A stretch of 6,411 bases of DNA from an uncultured Propionibacteriaceae bacterium. Its GTDB lineage: Bacteria > Actinomycetota > Actinomycetes > Propionibacteriales > Propionibacteriaceae. The stretch lies in the NCBI GenBank assembly GCA_937859105.1, contig CALMAD010000217.1:1-6411 (forward strand), read 5' to 3'. This document shows positions 1 through 5,445 of this stretch, in pieces. The notes under the pieces were generated by a model. It had not been told where the DNA came from. It searched no databases and saw only the letters and a program-made list of their open reading frames with translations. How positions within the stretch are numbered: position 1 is the first letter of the stretch; each line of letters starts with the position of its first letter. Made by a program: the position numbers and the translations under genes.

Positions 1-873
1 CAGGATGATCCCGGTCATCATGAGCGCCGCCCCCACGTACCCGCGCGGCGTCATGACCTCCCCGAGGAACAGCGCCCCGCCGATCGCCCCGAACATCGAT
101 TCGAGGCTCATGATGATCGCGGCGTGCGACTCCAGGGCGTCCTGCTGTGCGACGACCTGCAGCGTGTACCCCACGCCGGTCGACACGAGCCCAGCGAACA
201 GCACGGGGCCGAGCGCGTCCGGGACGCCGGCGAACGGGGCGGCGTCCAGGAAGAGCGCGGCGACCGCCGCGTACAGCGCGCAGGCGCCGAACTGGGCGAC
301 GGAGAGCCGCAGCGCGTCCAGCCGGCGCGAGAAGTGCCCGACCGACAGGATGTGCCCGGTCCAGAACACGGTCCCGACCAGGCACAACACGTCGCCCGGG
401 TTCACGGTGAACGCCGCGGTCACGGTCAGCAGGTACAGCCCGACGAGCGCGAGCCCGGCGCCCACCCAGGTCGTCAGGGCGGTCCGGCGGCCGAGGAGCA
501 CCCCGACGAGGGGCACCATCACCACGTACAGCCCGGTCACGAACGCCGCGTTGCCCGCGGTCGTCGATTCGATGCCGATCTGCTGCATCGTCGCCCCGCC
601 GAACAGGAACGCCCCGCACCACAGCCCCGGCCCGAGGACGCCGCGCCAGCGCGCCCGGCGCGCGGCGGCGTCCACCCCGGTGCGGCGGTCGACCCACCCG
701 ACCAGCGGCAGCAGCGAGACGGCCCCGATCGCGAACCGGGACGCGTTGAACGTGAACGCCCCGATGTGCGCCCCCTCGGACTGCGCGACGAACGCGAAAC
801 CCCAGATCGCCGCGCACAGCCCGAGCAGCAGGTTCGCCCGCCATCGCCGCCCGGACGCCACCGCCCCCGCCAT
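1..873 (-). CDS. EamA/DMT-family permease, 3' end cut by the window edge
   Basis: This is an integral membrane transporter of the drug/metabolite transporter superfamily; its substrate cannot be told from sequence. The reading frame opens with ATG at 873 and runs 291 codons to base 1 without a stop. Visible family marks are IWGFAFVAQ (residues 23-31) in helix 1, TTAGNAAFVTGLYVV (104-118), TLQVVAQQ (237-244), AAIIMSLESMFGAIGG (251-266) and LGE (270-272). These give two EamA repeats and about nine hydrophobic segments before the cut; roughly ten are expected in about 300 residues, so little is missing. The ATG lies 2 nt after the tsaD stop with only a weak ribosome site, which suggests translational coupling and membership of the t6A operon. 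A link to tRNA modification is not implied. The family call is firm; the cargo is unknown. Confidence 0.93.
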   Translation of the reverse strand, partial: MAGAVASGRRWRANLLLGLCAAIWGFAFVAQSEGAHIGAFTFNASRFAIGAVSLLPLVGWVDRRTGVDAAARRARWRGVLGPGLWCGAFLFGGATMQQIGIESTTAGNAAFVTGLYVVMVPLVGVLLGRRTALTTWVGAGLALVGLYLLTVTAAFTVNPGDVLCLVGTVFWTGHILSVGHFSRRLDALRLSVAQFGACALYAAVAALFLDAAPFAGVPDALGPVLFAGLVSTGVGYTLQVVAQQDALESHAAIIMSLESMFGAIGGALFLGEVMTPRGYVGAALMMTGIIL

Positions 874-875
874 GC

Positions 876-1919
876 TCAGACCAGGACCGTCGTGACCGGC
901 AGCCCCGAGTCGGCCCCGATGTCGAGCGCCGACGGCGGCAGCCCGCGCCGCGCGACCTCGACGCCCAGCGCCGCGATCATCGCACCGTTGTCGGTGCACA
1001 GCCCCGGACGCGGCCGGCGCAGCTCCACCCCGACCGCCGTCAGCCGCTCCTCCAGCAGCGTGCGCAGCCGCGAGTTCGCGGCGACGCCCCCGCCGAGCAG
1101 AAAATGCTCCAGCCCGGACGCCTCGCACAGATCGACGGCCTTCGCCGTCAGCACGTCGCAGACCGCCTCCTGGAAGGACGCCGCGACGTCGGCCACCGGA
1201 ACGTCCAGCCCATCGGCGCGCCGCAGCTCCACCCACCGCGAGACGGCCGTCTTGAGCCCCGAGAACGAGAAGTCGAACCGGTGCCGCGCCAGATCCCGCT
1301 GCGCCGTCAGCCCGCGCGGGAACGCGATCGCCGTCGGGTCGCCCTCGGCGGCCAGCTTGTCGATGACCGGGCCGCCCGGGTAGCTCAGCCCCAGCAGCCG
1401 CGCGACCTTGTCGTACGCCTCCCCCGCCGCGTCGTCGATCGTCGCACCGACCTCGGTCACCGAGGTCGCGATGTCGTCGACCCGCAGCAGCGAGGTATGC
1501 CCGCCCGACACGAGCAGCGCCCCCGCCGGCGTCGGCAGCTCGCCGTGATCGAGCAGGTCGACCGCGACGTGCCCGACCAGGTGGTTCACCCCGTAGAACG
1601 GCTTGGCCACGGCGGTCGCGAGCGCCTTCGCCGCCGACAGCCCCACCACCAGCGCGCCCATCAGGCCCGGCCCCGCGGTCACGGCGACGCCGTCCAGCTC
1701 GGCCGGGTCGACGTCCGCGGCCGCGAGCGCTCGCTTCAGCGCCGGCACCATCGCCTGCAGGTGCGCGCGCGAGGCGACCTCGGGCACGACCCCGCCGAAC
1801 CGCACGTGCTGCTCCACCGAGGAGGCCACCTCATTGGCCAGCAACTCCCGCCCGCGGACGATCGCCACCCCCGTCTCGTCGCACGACGACTCGATCCCCA
1901 GGATCAGCGGTTCGCTCAC
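876..1919 (-). CDS. tsaD: tRNA A37 threonylcarbamoyltransferase, catalytic subunit TsaD
   Basis: TsaD (Kae1/YgjD/Gcp family, ASKHA fold, cytoplasmic) transfers the threonylcarbamoyl group from TC-AMP to N6 of A37 in ANN-decoding tRNAs, working with TsaB and TsaE. The protein is 347 aa, a normal length. Visible marks: [14 protein letters not shown] (8-21), [13 protein letters not shown] (42-54), the metal-binding HLVGH (113-117), SGGHT (138-142), [16 protein letters not shown] (162-177), FSGLKTAV (219-226), [11 protein letters not shown] (276-286) and CTDNGAMIA (308-316), whose Asp310 matches the third metal ligand. The GTG start at 1919 is preferred: homology begins there, AAGGTGGAGG lies just upstream, and the start overlaps the rimI stop by 4 nt (GTGA). 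The frame stays open much further upstream, but that part runs antisense-free through rimI in another frame and is not TsaD-like. All expected catalytic residues are present. Confidence 0.98.
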   Translation of the reverse strand: MSEPLILGIESSCDETGVAIVRGRELLANEVASSVEQHVRFGGVVPEVASRAHLQAMVPALKRALAAADVDPAELDGVAVTAGPGLMGALVVGLSAAKALATAVAKPFYGVNHLVGHVAVDLLDHGELPTPAGALLVSGGHTSLLRVDDIATSVTEVGATIDDAAGEAYDKVARLLGLSYPGGPVIDKLAAEGDPTAIAFPRGLTAQRDLARHRFDFSFSGLKTAVSRWVELRRADGLDVPVADVAASFQEAVCDVLTAKAVDLCEASGLEHFLLGGGVAANSRLRTLLEERLTAVGVELRRPRPGLCTDNGAMIAALGVEVARRGLPPSALDIGADSGLPVTTVLV

Positions 1920-2416
1920 GCCTCCACCTTCTTCTCCGTCTCGGATTCGCCGGACGCCGCCCCCGGCCCGTCGGCCGGGGCCACGTCGCGGCTCATGATC
2001 ACCGCGTCCGCGCCCGGCCCGTAATAGCCGGTCCGCGTCGCGATCGCCTCGAAGCCGAGGCCACGATAGAGCGCGAGCGCCGGGGCGTTCGCCGCGTCCA
2101 CCTCCAGCATCACGCGCTCCGCGCCCACCTCGGACGCCCACACCAGCCCCGCGCGCACGAGCGAACGGCCCAGGCCGCGGCCGCGGGCGTCCGGCGCGAC
2201 GATGACGCGCAGCAGGTCCACGACGTCGCCGGCCAGCGCGAACGTCGCGACGCCGCACAGCGCGCCGGCGGCGTCCCGGTACACCCAGACCCTCCGGTTG
2301 CCGGCGCTCAGCTCCTCGGCCCACGCGCGCTCGCTCCACGCGGCGTGGGCGAACGCGCCGCGCTCGAGCGCGGCGATCGCCGTCAGATCGGACGCCTCGG
2401 CGACGCCGAGCGTCAC
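1916..2416 (-). CDS. rimI: RimI-type ribosomal/protein N-alpha-acetyltransferase (GNAT)
   Basis: A single GNAT domain of 166 aa. RimI uses acetyl-CoA to acetylate protein N-termini; the classic E. coli target is the N-terminal Ala of ribosomal protein S18. Actinobacterial homologues encoded beside tsaB/tsaD can have broader targets. The acetyl-CoA loop is [14 protein letters not shown] (73-86), with R78-G-R-G-L-G83 matching Q/R-x-x-G-x-G/A. The active-site region [15 protein letters not shown] (103-117) keeps Glu105 and Tyr117, the positions of the catalytic Glu and Tyr in E. coli RimI, followed by RGLGF. The GTG at 2416 is chosen because it overlaps the tsaB stop as GTGA and gives the usual N-terminus; the ribosome site is weak (GGCGG), so coupling is likely. 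The last ~25 residues are a polar, charged, probably disordered tail beyond the GNAT fold, ending EKKVEA. Confidence 0.95.
   Translation of the reverse strand: MTLGVAEASDLTAIAALERGAFAHAAWSERAWAEELSAGNRRVWVYRDAAGALCGVATFALAGDVVDLLRVIVAPDARGRGLGRSLVRAGLVWASEVGAERVMLEVDAANAPALALYRGLGFEAIATRTGYYGPGADAVIMSRDVAPADGPGAASGESETEKKVEA
1921..1930 (-). promoter_or_regulatory. Ribosome binding site of tsaD, inside the 3' end of rimI
   Basis: AAGGTGGAGG on the minus strand ends 1 nt before the tsaD GTG (1919). The AAGG part is 7 nt away, a normal spacing, while the GGAGG part is too close. It supports the GTG within the GTGA overlap as the true start over the long upstream open frame. Confidence 0.65.
1961..1980. 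repeat. Perfect 8-bp inverted repeat within the 3' end of rimI
   Basis: CCCCGGCC (1961-1968) and GGCCGGGG (1973-1980) are exact reverse complements around a 4-nt loop. In the rimI/tsaD mRNA this would form a very stable GC hairpin 41 nt before the tsaD start. No U-run follows, so it is not a standard intrinsic terminator. It codes for the disordered RimI tail; it may be functional or a by-product of GC-rich codons. Confidence 0.5.
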
Positions 2417-3054
2417 CGGCGGCCGCCGAACGCCAGCCGCGGCTGGACGATCGTGGACTTGCGCTTCGTCGAGACCTCCGCGTCGGGACGCCGCAGGTAC
2501 AGCGGCTCCAGCCCCTCGTCGGGCAGCCCGGACGCCGCCGCGGCCAGGACGCCGGCGTCGATCGCCGCCGGGCCGGCCACCGCGCTGCGCACGAGGGTGG
2601 CCCCCGGACCGGCCAGCGGCAGGTCGGGCACCTGGGACGCCGGCGTCACGAACGGCCCCGTCACCCGGCGGCCGTCGGCGTAGCGCGCCCAGTACACCTC
2701 GTGGCGGCGGGCGTCGCTGACGACGACGAACTCCTCGGGCGCGTCCGTCCACGCGGCGGCCACGGCGTCCAGACTGCACACGCCGCGCACGGGCCGGTCG
2801 AGCACCGCGCCCAGCGTCGTCGCGGTGACGACGCCGACCCGCAGGCCCGTGAACGGGCCCGGGCCGACGCCGACGGCGATCGAGCCGACGTCGGCGAGCG
2901 TCAGGCCGGCCTCGGCCAACTGCGCCCGCACGAGCGGCATGAGCTGCTCGGCGTGCGCGCGTCGGTCGGCGACGACCCCCGCCGCGAGCACCAGCCCGTC
3001 GCGGGCCACCCCCGCGACGACGTCGGACGACGTGTCGATCCCCAGCGTGATCAT
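2413..3054 (-). CDS. tsaB: t6A biosynthesis scaffold protein TsaB
   Basis: TsaB (YeaZ) is a catalytically inactive paralogue of TsaD. It dimerises with TsaD and supports binding of tRNA and TsaE during t6A synthesis. The 213-aa product begins [10 protein letters not shown], the usual ASKHA phosphate-1 strand. It contains the hallmark [15 protein letters not shown] (61-75) and a [12 protein letters not shown] stretch (114-125). The C-terminal [12 protein letters not shown] (183-194) is also typical, matching the family's 'YLR.P.A' ending. The ATG at 3054 overlaps the tsaE stop (ATGA) and has a strong GAGGAG site 8 nt upstream, inside the end of the tsaE gene. The frame is open further upstream, but this start matches the family N-terminus exactly. 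Its place between tsaE and rimI/tsaD is the standard actinobacterial order. Confidence 0.96.
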   Translation of the reverse strand: MITLGIDTSSDVVAGVARDGLVLAAGVVADRRAHAEQLMPLVRAQLAEAGLTLADVGSIAVGVGPGPFTGLRVGVVTATTLGAVLDRPVRGVCSLDAVAAAWTDAPEEFVVVSDARRHEVYWARYADGRRVTGPFVTPASQVPDLPLAGPGATLVRSAVAGPAAIDAGVLAAAASGLPDEGLEPLYLRRPDAEVSTKRKSTIVQPRLAFGGRR

Positions 3055-4076
3055 GCGTTGTTCTCCTCGGGTCGGGCCGCAGCCTCCAGCTCGGCGCGCG
3101 ACCAGCGCCCGCCGATGCCGTTCAGGAACACCCAGCGCGTGTCGTCGGCCGGGTCGATCCCCCGGCGGATGTCGACGGCCAGCCGGACGTCGCTCAGCCC
3201 CTCGGCGATCCCGGAGCCCCACTCCACGAACGTCACGGAGTCGTCGAGCGACGCGTCCAGGTCGAGGTCGTCGAGCTCGGCGGCGTCACCAAGGCGGTAG
3301 GCGTCCACGTGCACCAGGCCGGGGCCGCCCGAGCGCGCGCGGTGCACGCGCGACAGCACGAACGTCGGCGAGATCACCGGGCCGTCCACGCCGAGCCCGG
3401 CGCCGAGCCCCTGCGCGAACGTCGTCTTGCCGGCGCCCAGGTCGCCGCTCGCGATGATGACGTCCCCCGGGCGCATGAGCGCGGCGACGCGGCGGCCGAG
3501 GTCGCGCATCGCGTCGGCGTCCGGAACCCCCACGACCACGGGCAGCCACGCCTCCATGCGCGCGTGCTCGCCCTCGTGGGAGACGAACTGGAACCCGCGG
3601 CCCGCCCACCAGCGCCCGATCTCGGGGTACTCCTTGCGCACCAGCAGCGTCACCCGCGCGACGCCGTTGAGCGCGAGCGCCTCCAGCAGCGCCGACACGA
3701 GCATCGTCGCTAGCCCGAGCCGCTGGAACTTCGGACGCACCGCCACCCGGCCGAGCTGATAGGCGTCCCCGTCATGGCTCAGGATCGTGGCGGCCGCCGC
3801 CTCCCCGTCGACCTCGAGCATGAAGCCGGCGCACGCCTCGATCGCCGCACGGATGGTCGCGTCGGTCTCCGACAGGGCCGCCGGCAGGTTCGACCGCACG
3901 GGACGCCCCGCGAACGCCGCGTGGATGACGCGCAGCACGTCGGGGGCGTCGGCCGGCAGCGCCCGCCGGACGACGACCAGCCGGCCGTCGGGCAGCGGCG
4001 CCGCGGCGAAGCTGCCCGACGGCAGCGCGGAATCGTCGGCGGCGCGCTCGCTCCGCGTGGCGACGGCATCAGACAT
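3051..4076 (-). CDS. tsaE: Fusion protein: N-terminal GNAT acetyltransferase domain plus TsaE ATPase
   Basis: The 341-aa product is about twice the length of a stand-alone TsaE (~150 aa). Residues ~32-178 form a GNAT domain: VAVRPKFQRLGLATML (111-126) contains the acetyl-CoA loop Q118-R-L-G-L-A123, and the domain ends near WWAGRGF (156-162). Trp157 sits where many GNATs, including the RimI encoded next door, have the catalytic Tyr. Residues ~183-340 are TsaE, the P-loop ATPase that drives the TsaBD cycle: Walker A GDLGAGKTTF (211-220), switch SPTFVLSR (236-243), HVDAYRL (256-262) and the VEWGSGI Walker B-like strand (284-290). The ATG at 4076 is preferred: GAGG lies 6 nt upstream and a promoter ends just before it. 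An in-frame start at 4208 would lie upstream of that promoter. First gene of the t6A operon. The acetyl acceptor is unknown; the TsaE assignment is firm. Confidence 0.96.
   Translation of the reverse strand: MSDAVATRSERAADDSALPSGSFAAAPLPDGRLVVVRRALPADAPDVLRVIHAAFAGRPVRSNLPAALSETDATIRAAIEACAGFMLEVDGEAAAATILSHDGDAYQLGRVAVRPKFQRLGLATMLVSALLEALALNGVARVTLLVRKEYPEIGRWWAGRGFQFVSHEGEHARMEAWLPVVVGVPDADAMRDLGRRVAALMRPGDVIIASGDLGAGKTTFAQGLGAGLGVDGPVISPTFVLSRVHRARSGGPGLVHVDAYRLGDAAELDDLDLDASLDDSVTFVEWGSGIAEGLSDVRLAVDIRRGIDPADDTRWVFLNGIGGRWSRAELEAAARPEENNA
3063..3068 (-). promoter_or_regulatory. Ribosome binding site of tsaB, inside the 3' end of tsaE
   Basis: GAGGAG on the minus strand sits 8 nt before the tsaB ATG (3054). 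It is the strongest Shine-Dalgarno match in the operon and fixes the tsaB start at the ATGA overlap. Confidence 0.75.
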
Positions 4077-4080
4077 GAGG

Positions 4081-4086
4081 ACCCTC
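4081..4086 (-). promoter_or_regulatory. Ribosome binding site of the GNAT-TsaE gene
   Basis: GAGGGT on the minus strand lies just upstream of the ATG at 4076; its GAGG core (4086-4083) is 6 nt from the start codon. Together with the promoter it favours this Met over the upstream in-frame start at 4208. Confidence 0.55.
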
Positions 4087-4107
4087 GAGACAGTAGAAAC
4101 CGGCCAG

Positions 4108-4136
4108 AGTCTACGTGCGGGGTGGTCCAGCGACAA
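4108..4136 (-). promoter_or_regulatory. Sigma70-type promoter for the tsaE-tsaB-rimI-tsaD operon
   Basis: Read on the minus strand, TTGTCG (4136-4131) is followed after exactly 17 nt by TAGACT (4113-4108). Each hexamer matches 4 of 6 consensus bases, and TAGACT-like -10 boxes are frequent in actinobacteria. Transcription would start near 4101, giving a leader of about 25 nt before the ATG at 4076. It is the only AT-richer stretch in the sole intergenic gap. This is a sequence-only prediction. Confidence 0.6.
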
Positions 4137-4215
4137 TCGGCACGTTCGCTGCCCGTTGGCCGGGACGTCACACGAAGGTCGGCCGCCGCTCACGTCGGTG
4201 GTTTCCACTGATCAC

Positions 4216-5445
4216 GTGCGAGTCGTCATCCTGACAGAATCGTTCCTTCCCGACGTCAACGGGGTCTCCAACTCGGTGGTCCGCTGCGCCGACCACCTGG
4301 TCGAGCAGGGCCACGACCTGCTGATCCTGGCCCCCCAAGCCGAGGGCATGCCGGCGGACTACCGCGGCGCGCCCGTGGTGCCGATGGCGGCGGTCCCGAT
4401 GCCGGGGTACGCGCAGGTGCGCATCGCGGCGACGCCGCGCGTGCTCCTCGCCCGGACGCTCGCGGGCTTCTCCCCCGACGTCGTCCACCTCGCCTCCCCC
4501 ATCAACGTCGGCTGCCGCGGGCTGCTCGCCGCGCGCGACCTCGGGCTGCCGACGGTCGCGATCTACCAGACCGACGTCCCCTCCTACGCCGCCCGCTACC
4601 GGCTGCCCGCGCTCGAACCGCTGCTGTGGCAGCGCGTCAAGCTGATCCACGAGGCGGCGACGCTGACGCTCGTGCCGTCGACCTCCAGCATGAATCAGCT
4701 CCGCCAGCACGGCGTCGGACGGCTTCATCACTGGGGACGCGGCGTCGACGGACGCCTCTTCTCCCCGGCCCGGCGCGACGACGCACTGCGCGCCCGGCTG
4801 GCGCCTGGGCGCAAGATCATCGGCTACCTCGGACGCCTCGCGCACGAGAAGCAGGTCGCCGACCTGCGCGTGCTGGCCGACCTGCCCGGCACGCAGACGG
4901 TCATCGTCGGGGACGGCCCCTGCCGGGCCGAACTCGAGACCCAGCTCCCCGACGCGATCTTCCTCGGCCAGCTCCGGGGCGAGGAGCTGGCGCGGACGGT
5001 GGCGTCCTTCGACGTGTTCGTCACCCCGGGCGAGCTCGAGACCTTCGGGCAGACGATCCAGGAGGCGCTCGCCTCCGGCGTCCCGGTGGTCGCGCCGGCG
5101 TCCGGGGGGCCGATCGACCTCGTCCAGCCCAGCCACACCGGCTGGCTCTACGCGCCCGGCGACCTCGCCGCGATGCGCGGGCACGTCGCCGACCTGCTCG
5201 GCGACGACCGCAAGCGGGCGGCCTTCTCGGCGGCGGCACGCGCCTGGGTCGCGCCGCGCACCTGGGACGCCGTCTGCGCCCGCCTCGTGCAGTACTACCG
5301 CTCAGCGATCGCGAGCAACCGCGAGCAGTTGGCCCACCACCTGGCCGATCCGCTGGGCGAGCTCCTGGGGTGGGAGGGGCCCCGGGAACGCGTGCGCGAC
5401 CTCGGCCTGGATCGACGCCCCCGCCAGCGCAGCATCGCGAGCTGA
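4216..5445 (+). CDS. GT4-family glycosyltransferase, MgtA-like (probable GDP-mannose-dependent alpha-mannosyltransferase)
   Basis: A 409-aa GT-B fold enzyme of family GT4, expected to add a sugar from a nucleotide donor to a lipid or polysaccharide acceptor at the inner membrane face. Marks in order: ESFLPDVNGVSNSV (8-21), the glycine-rich acceptor loop; HLASPINVG (91-99); YQTDVPSYA (117-125); HHWGRGVD (171-178); GYLGRLAHEK (203-212), with Arg207 and Lys212 for donor phosphate; VGDGPCRAELE (231-241); and PGELETFGQTIQEALASG (271-288), with the E275-x7-E283 pair. The motif set closely resembles, from memory, mycobacterial MgtA, which mannosylates glycolipids; donor and acceptor here are inferred. 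The GTG at 4216 gives the family N-terminus (VRVVILTESF); another GTG at 4198 is in frame, and neither has a good ribosome site. Residues 363-409 extend past the fold and lie antisense to nnr. Confidence 0.9.
   Translation: MRVVILTESFLPDVNGVSNSVVRCADHLVEQGHDLLILAPQAEGMPADYRGAPVVPMAAVPMPGYAQVRIAATPRVLLARTLAGFSPDVVHLASPINVGCRGLLAARDLGLPTVAIYQTDVPSYAARYRLPALEPLLWQRVKLIHEAATLTLVPSTSSMNQLRQHGVGRLHHWGRGVDGRLFSPARRDDALRARLAPGRKIIGYLGRLAHEKQVADLRVLADLPGTQTVIVGDGPCRAELETQLPDAIFLGQLRGEELARTVASFDVFVTPGELETFGQTIQEALASGVPVVAPASGGPIDLVQPSHTGWLYAPGDLAAMRGHVADLLGDDRKRAAFSAAARAWVAPRTWDAVCARLVQYYRSAIASNREQLAHHLADPLGELLGWEGPRERVRDLGLDRRPRQRSIAS

Larger units (their letters stand above)
4077..4215. other. Divergent intergenic region between the t6A operon and the glycosyltransferase gene
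   Basis: This 139-bp gap is the only real intergenic DNA in the window. The leftward promoter and ribosome site described separately lie in its left two-thirds. For the rightward glycosyltransferase gene I see no convincing -35/-10 pair and no good Shine-Dalgarno site. A CACGTG palindrome (4213-4218) covers the glycosyltransferase start codon; it may be chance. Confidence 0.6.

Noticed and set aside
5..895. Long plus-strand open frame (296 codons) over the permease gene
   Set aside because: Its translation is low-complexity Pro/Ser/Ala/Arg-rich with no domain. The minus strand encodes a clear multi-helix EamA permease through the same bases.
124..1383. Plus-strand open frame of 419 codons
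   Set aside because: It is rich in Arg, Glu, Pro and Gln with no recognisable motif, and lies antisense to the permease and tsaD. Long shadow frames are expected at this GC content.
1920..2339. Upstream in-frame extension of tsaD
   Set aside because: The extra residues are Arg/Gly-rich and come from the rimI region read in another frame. The GTG at 1919 has a ribosome site and matches the family N-terminus.
3787..4197. Upstream in-frame extension of the glycosyltransferase across the tsaE gene
   Set aside because: It is antisense to the GNAT domain and Ser/Ala/Arg-rich. The family N-terminus begins at the GTG at 4216.
4077..4208. Upstream in-frame extension of the GNAT-TsaE protein to the ATG at 4208
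   Set aside because: It spans the predicted promoter and has no domain similarity. The Met at 4076 has a ribosome site.
4168..5184. Minus-strand open frame of 338 codons under the glycosyltransferase
   Set aside because: It has no motifs and a composition typical of shadow frames, whereas the plus strand carries all GT4 motifs in order.
5376..5386. GGGGCCCC/CCCGGG palindrome in the convergent overlap, considered as a terminator
   Set aside because: The stem has no loop room and no T-run on either strand; it is ordinary GC-rich coding sequence.
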